From Labyrinthula sp. Ha (Eukaryota; Sar; Bigyra; Labyrinthulida; Labyrinthulaceae), in contig JAALGZ010000003.1 of NCBI GenBank assembly GCA_015227615.1, positions 1,116,001 through 1,180,000 on the forward strand: DNA of 64,000 bases, read 5' to 3'. Shown one piece after another: positions 59,401-64,000 of this stretch. Made by a program: the position numbers and the translations under genes. Every line of letters begins with the position of its first letter. Positions within the stretch are counted from its first letter, which is position 1. The notes under the pieces are model-generated. The model saw nothing but the letters and a program-made list of their open reading frames with translations, was not told the origin of the DNA and searched no databases.

Positions 59401-61529
59401 TTGTGGGATATGTTCATAATAGATATAGCTGGTTCAGATGCACAAGAACAGATCATATAAAATAATGTTATATTAGTTAATGAATATTAAGTCTATAGAG
59501 TGTGGCCTTTAAACTTTGGGTTCCGGTATATCTAAGTTAGGTTGATACACAAAGTACACCAATCCTTTACAGCTTTGAAAACCTAGTAATGCTCTCTATA
59601 TGTTAGGTTCTCTAGGAACAACAGGTTCTGGGCTCATTACTTATTTCCCAGGAGTTGTTAACGAGGCCATCATAAAATGTTTCTATGTTGTTGACATAGT
59701 TTGATTTGCTTGCAGACTGTATTTCGAATTGCTCTAAGGGACACATGGAACTAAATACATATGATGTGGCATCAGAATGCAGAGAGAAAATTTGATTTTA
59801 TTAGGTTCTTCAGAGGACATAGAAAACAATACGTTGCCATTATATCATGAATGTTTGAATACCTACACAATATTTTTCATTATTTTCCATGACACAGAAA
59901 TCGTAACACGTTAGAAAATCGTAAAAAGTCCTAAGAATTCAAATCTCTATCTTTGCAACTATTCTAAAGTGGATTCAGGTAATGTCACAGTTCCCTGCTC
60001 CATTGATTATTGTTCAATAGACTTAAGGTAGCAACATAACAACTCTTTTTAGAGGTGAATAATTTTGTACTTTTCGATTGAATAAGTCTTAAGAGCTGTT
60101 ACCTCATGGTTATATCAAATGGGGTTGGTGAAACTACTTAAAATTTTTAATCACCACGTCATATTCCTTCTTGAGCCTATCTTTTTTTTCTTCATACAAA
60201 AGGATTCTCGCTAAGGTTTTCGCTGTTTTCTGTTTAGAAGTATTGGAGTCAGAAAGGTGGTAATGCAACTGGGAACGGAGAGTAAGTAACAAAACAACTC
60301 ATACGAGCAGATAGATCTTACCTTAGTGTCGGATTCAATATTCTTCGCTTAGCGCTTTCGGACCGGATTATATGATATTATCATCTTTTAGTTAAAGAGC
60401 TTAGGGTCGAAAACTTATTCAACTATGTATCCATGACCATTCCATGCTAAGGTACATTATTTTGCATGATCTATTCTTTGCAATATTTAAAGCCACAAAC
60501 ATGAACAATCCAAGGGCTAGGTGTCTGATTAAATTTTTTCATAAGTCATGGTAAATTGCTTAGCTGCAATTTTTCAAATCATTAATTCAGATATTTTCAG
60601 AGCCATTTTATTGGAATGGTGATGATTAGAATGAAAACAATTATTTCATACGAATCAATATCCCATTTTTATTATTTATTTCCAGAATCAAACTAAGAAT
60701 CATTTGATTGTTGAAAATGTTAATAATACCCTAGATCTAGTGAAGATTCAGTTTAAAGATCTGTTAAAGTAGTATATTTTCACCAATTTTCGTTGATAGA
60801 TTAATCAATTAAATGCCTAGCAGTGTCTTAATTGTAACCTCACCTACTTTTGGTAAGGACCTGCAAGGCCAACATAAAGAGAGAGAGAGAGAGATTGCTG
60901 CCGAAATTTGGTGTACTCAGCTGGTCCCTGTTTCAAGGCATCTGAACTCAATAAAAGCTTATATTTTTTTAGCTTTAGTAAGAATATTAAAGTAAAAGGA
61001 TAGGGTGGGAGTTACTCCAGGGATCTTACCCAACGGCTCCGAGATAAGCCAAGTGGGGCTACGAACCTATATTGTTGCAGCTTCTAGAGAGTGCTCATTA
61101 AGGCTGTAGTGAACTCTAATTAGTTCTAGACTCACCATAAAAAGCTACGTATCATCAGGACACTAATTCATAAAGGAGTTAGGAGCAAATTCTAGGAATG
61201 AGATATGTTCTTTCCTCCATGACTTTATCTTCTATTCATAGACGGGTATTGATTTCTTCTTTAGATATATAGCGAGTGATGGAATATACTTGTGCCTAAG
61301 TTCTTATAAACTTTTATCACGAGTAAATAATCGTTATAGTTTAAGAACAGAATTCTTAAATTTTGTGAATACAATTAATCTATTTAGTCTTATTTCCTTA
61401 GAAGTTAGTGAAGATATGGTCAATTTTATGTTTCAGTTATGATATTTGCTGTGAATGTACAAATCTGGCAGAACAAAGTTCATGTACGTTTGTTATTTTA
61501 ATCTAATTCAGATTTAACTAAAGAGGAAA
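53429..61529. other. gene-poor stretch before the hydroxylase gene
   Basis: About 8.1 kb in which I recognise no gene, RNA or element. Open frames are 60-70 codons and motif-free. There are short simple repeats: (AT)n at about 56459-56475 and (GA)n at about 60878-60894. Confidence 0.4.
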
Positions 61530-63479
61530 ATGAGTAAAAATAAGAACACAAATCATGGAAAAAATAATGCAAAATTGGGTCAATCCGAAACAAAAAAACA
61601 AACCAAAAAGACTGCCCCTTCATCTAAATCATCTAAACAAAGTAATTCTACCTCACTAGCCGCATATGTTGTCCCCATTCTGCTTGCTTTTGCAGCAAGC
61701 AGTGTTCTCCTCAAGGATACTAAGAGAACAATGCTTTCTTTCCTAGGTCTTGATGATTCTGCCTTTGAAACAACTGATCCTGAACTCGAACAACAGCTTA
61801 AAACTCTGCAAGGTGATCCGAATGTCACAGTGGTAGACAACACAGTTGATGGTCTTCCTAAAGTTAGGCTGGGACATAGAGTTGTCGATTTGTTTAATGG
61901 GTGGCACTTTGATGATATTCTCATGGATGCACCAGAACCTATTAGACCAGCTGCAGTTGTGGCCTTTTATGATTCTTCCAATGAACAATGTGTAAGTGAT
62001 TATGCAAAGTTGGACTATGATTGGATTGCAGAAAACAAACTTCCTGGTAGATCCCAGTTGTTCATTGCAAGATATGATATGTTCAGTGCGCCAAAAAGAG
62101 CATGGTATGAATTTACTCCTGAGATGAACTTGAAAGACAGATTTGGAGTTACAGAATGCCCCCAAGTAGTGTTTGCTTCAAGAAAATGTGACGGGTTTAC
62201 GGAGTGGTGTAGTCGTGGAGCAGATGAAGAAAACCCAAATTTAGAAGTTTTCGGATGTAAGAATTTTGTAGAATCTTGTCCTAAAGAGTATCGAAATAAC
62301 TGGGATGGAAATGGTGATTTGTATACATGGATTATGGAGAATATAGAAAGAGATGGCAGGCCAAAAATTACGAAGTTTCTTGGCAGTTTGAAAGAACAGG
62401 GGTCATGGCTACAGAAGAGAGAATACACGACCTCCGGAACACATCTCAGAAACTCCTATCTCGCCCAAGCTTTTCCTGCTTTTACGCATAGAGGTTTTAA
62501 AGTTCTTGAAACTCCAAAGGTTGTGCAAGATTGGTTGTTGTCTTTTCATAAGAATTATGAAAAATACAGAATTACAGAGCGTTGGAATGCTGAAAGTACG
62601 CAACTTAGTTTTCATGAGAAACCTACCACTTTCATTGATATGGACAAGATCAGAGCGAAGAAAAATGAAATGGCTAATAAATACTTAAAACCTATAGTTG
62701 AAGAGTGGTCTGGAATGAAACCTCTGGAACTAACTTCTTTTTATGGAATGAGGGAGTATCATGAAGGTGCTTGGCTACGCCAGCACGTAGATCGCATCGA
62801 CACGCACGTTCTCTCTATAACTATCAGTGTTGGAAAACTTAACGAAACTAGTGACTCTAAGCCCTGGCCTTTGAGAGTTACTGATTGGACGGGGAAACAG
62901 GTGGCATATGATCATCCACCTGGAACAATGATTCTTTATGAAAGCAGCAAATTGCCCCATGGAAGGCCAACCAGAAACGAGGGTGGGATTCATTTGGGTG
63001 CATTTGTTCATTTCAAGCCACAGAACATGCACGGAACTGCCGCCAAACATTGGGAGGACGTTGCTTCCAGAGCTCGACAAAACCAAAATATTCATACTCA
63101 GTTTGCAAGGTTTAGAGCTACCCCAGAAATTGAACCAACAAATCCTGTCTATGCGGAAGAGAACATTGGAGAAGGTTCGGTCTGGAAAGAAAAAGGTCGA
63201 TCGAAAGGAAACACCGATCAGTTTTCTGTAGAGTTTCGTAATAGAGCTGATAGACCAATGCAAGTGTTTTGGTATCATAAGACTCAACCAGAGCCGATCT
63301 TGCAGGGAAGAATCTTTGCTGGCACTAGTATGAGCATCAATACTTATCATGGACATACGTTTTATTGGGCAGAAATTGAGAGTGAGCAACCAGCAACAGG
63401 AGGTAAGTTTACCATCGACAAGGGAAAAAAAGAATATACATATAACTTTGGGAAAGATGGTAGTACCGTGAAGGTATAA
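61530..63479 (+). CDS. prolyl-4-hydroxylase fused to thioredoxin-like and VHL-beta-like domains
   Basis: 649 residues, single exon. A basic, Lys/Ser-rich N-terminus (1-40) and one hydrophobic segment (about 44-62) suggest a type II anchor with the enzyme in the ER or Golgi lumen. Residues ~110-275 look like a thioredoxin fold (VAFYDSSNEQC, then the cis-proline ECPQVVF at 209-215), but the CxxC is reduced to a single Cys154. A prolyl-4-hydroxylase 2-oxoglutarate domain follows at about 400-496, with iron ligands His419, Asp421 (QHVDR) and His477 (LPHGRP). Residues ~564-615 match the beta domain of pVHL (FRNRADRPMQVFW, INTYHGHTFYW). P4H enzymes hydroxylate proline in secreted or signalling proteins; in animals pVHL reads hydroxyproline. 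The target protein is unknown. Confidence 0.9.
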   Translation: MSKNKNTNHGKNNAKLGQSETKKQTKKTAPSSKSSKQSNSTSLAAYVVPILLAFAASSVLLKDTKRTMLSFLGLDDSAFETTDPELEQQLKTLQGDPNVTVVDNTVDGLPKVRLGHRVVDLFNGWHFDDILMDAPEPIRPAAVVAFYDSSNEQCVSDYAKLDYDWIAENKLPGRSQLFIARYDMFSAPKRAWYEFTPEMNLKDRFGVTECPQVVFASRKCDGFTEWCSRGADEENPNLEVFGCKNFVESCPKEYRNNWDGNGDLYTWIMENIERDGRPKITKFLGSLKEQGSWLQKREYTTSGTHLRNSYLAQAFPAFTHRGFKVLETPKVVQDWLLSFHKNYEKYRITERWNAESTQLSFHEKPTTFIDMDKIRAKKNEMANKYLKPIVEEWSGMKPLELTSFYGMREYHEGAWLRQHVDRIDTHVLSITISVGKLNETSDSKPWPLRVTDWTGKQVAYDHPPGTMILYESSKLPHGRPTRNEGGIHLGAFVHFKPQNMHGTAAKHWEDVASRARQNQNIHTQFARFRATPEIEPTNPVYAEENIGEGSVWKEKGRSKGNTDQFSVEFRNRADRPMQVFWYHKTQPEPILQGRIFAGTSMSINTYHGHTFYWAEIESEQPATGGKFTIDKGKKEYTYNFGKDGSTVKV

Positions 63480-64000
63480 GTAGCGTTTTCATAATCTTCT
63501 AGGCTTCTCATTGGTATGGAAGGGTTAAAACCAAGATAAATGAAGAGCGTGAACTGTTGCATAATCTTTAGTTGTATTTATATCTATAAGAAGCTGCATT
63601 TGTTTACTTTGTCCGTGCCATTTCGGACACCGGACTCTTGGATCATACAACACTAGGGTCTATGTTAAACACTGATACGTGTTTAACATGTCGTAGTTAA
63701 AAAAGCAATAACTAATCTTTAACACGCAATCAACAAATTGAGAACTTGACTCAAACATGAAGCGGAGCACCAACTTTGCTCTACTTGCACGTTGTAACTA
63801 TCCTGTATGTATAATGTGTACATAACATATTCTACGTGATATATAGTATTTTGTTTCGCCACGTCATTAATCATTTATATGTTCAGTGAATATCAAAGAT
63901 AGAATTCCATCGATGAAAGATATTCGCAATAAATCAATCATATTAATTCTAACAGCTACAGGGCTGCTATCAATCTTACACTACTACACACCACTGTTTG
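63480..64000. other. downstream stretch with a hairpin, no gene seen
   Basis: The only structure I see is an exact 11-bp inverted repeat, ATGTTAAACAC (63662-63672) and GTGTTTAACAT (63679-63689), around a 6-nt loop, about 180 bp after the hydroxylase stop codon. It could be an RNA hairpin in the 3' region or a DNA-binding site; neither is shown. Confidence 0.5.

Noticed and set aside
1-64000. Alternative genetic code, suggested by the ciliate-sized introns
   Set aside because: All recognised host genes read through with the standard code and stop at TAG or TAA at sensible places; no in-frame stop needs reassignment.
1-64000. Prokaryotic features such as CRISPR arrays, operons or Shine-Dalgarno sites
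   Set aside because: The genes are eukaryotic with spliceosomal introns; no regularly spaced repeats of CRISPR type were seen.

Overview
This is a window of an AT-rich nuclear genome from a single-celled eukaryote. It carries nine convincing protein genes. They use the standard genetic code, ending in TAG or TAA, and three of them are split by six extremely short introns (23-30 nt). The gene content (a thioredoxin/prolyl-hydroxylase/VHL-like fusion, a WRKY19-type Cys/His repeat protein, a type II membrane multicopper oxidase, copia and chromodomain Ty3 elements) would fit a microalga or a heterotrophic protist, for example a stramenopile or a red-lineage alga. I cannot name the organism from sequence alone.

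Layout. 1-3400: no gene recognised. ~3400-6900: old, heavily decayed copia-type element on the minus strand. 7639-10224: gene island 1, a DHHC palmitoyltransferase whose coding 3' end overlaps a convergent METTL21-like methyltransferase by 26 bp. 10350-15404: copia element with two old, diverged LTRs. ~17450-18350: remnant of a related copia gag. 21819-23798: gene island 2, proteasome lid subunit RPN7 overlapping a convergent WRKY19-type repeat protein by 12 bp. 28732-34127: gene island 3, MUS81, a 1061-residue protein of unknown function and a PhyH-family oxygenase, packed with 12 bp and 15 bp between coding regions. 35673-42986: young Ty3/chromovirus-like element on the minus strand that carries SANT/Myb and MT-A70 adenine-methyltransferase domains behind its integrase and chromodomain. 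43427-43550: a small inverted-repeat (MITE-like) element with a 10-bp target duplication. 51370-53428: four-exon multicopper oxidase. 61530-63479: prolyl-4-hydroxylase with a VHL-beta-like tail. The remaining tens of kilobases are gene-poor.

The architecture is a contrast: very tight islands of two or three genes that overlap or almost touch, separated by gene-free stretches of 5-12 kb partly filled with element fossils. The host genes do not form one pathway; they are mainly housekeeping (proteasome, DNA repair, palmitoylation, protein methylation) plus oxygenases and a copper oxidase. The strongest candidates for something undescribed are the MT-A70-carrying LTR element, the hydroxylase-VHL fusion and the set of 23-30 nt introns.
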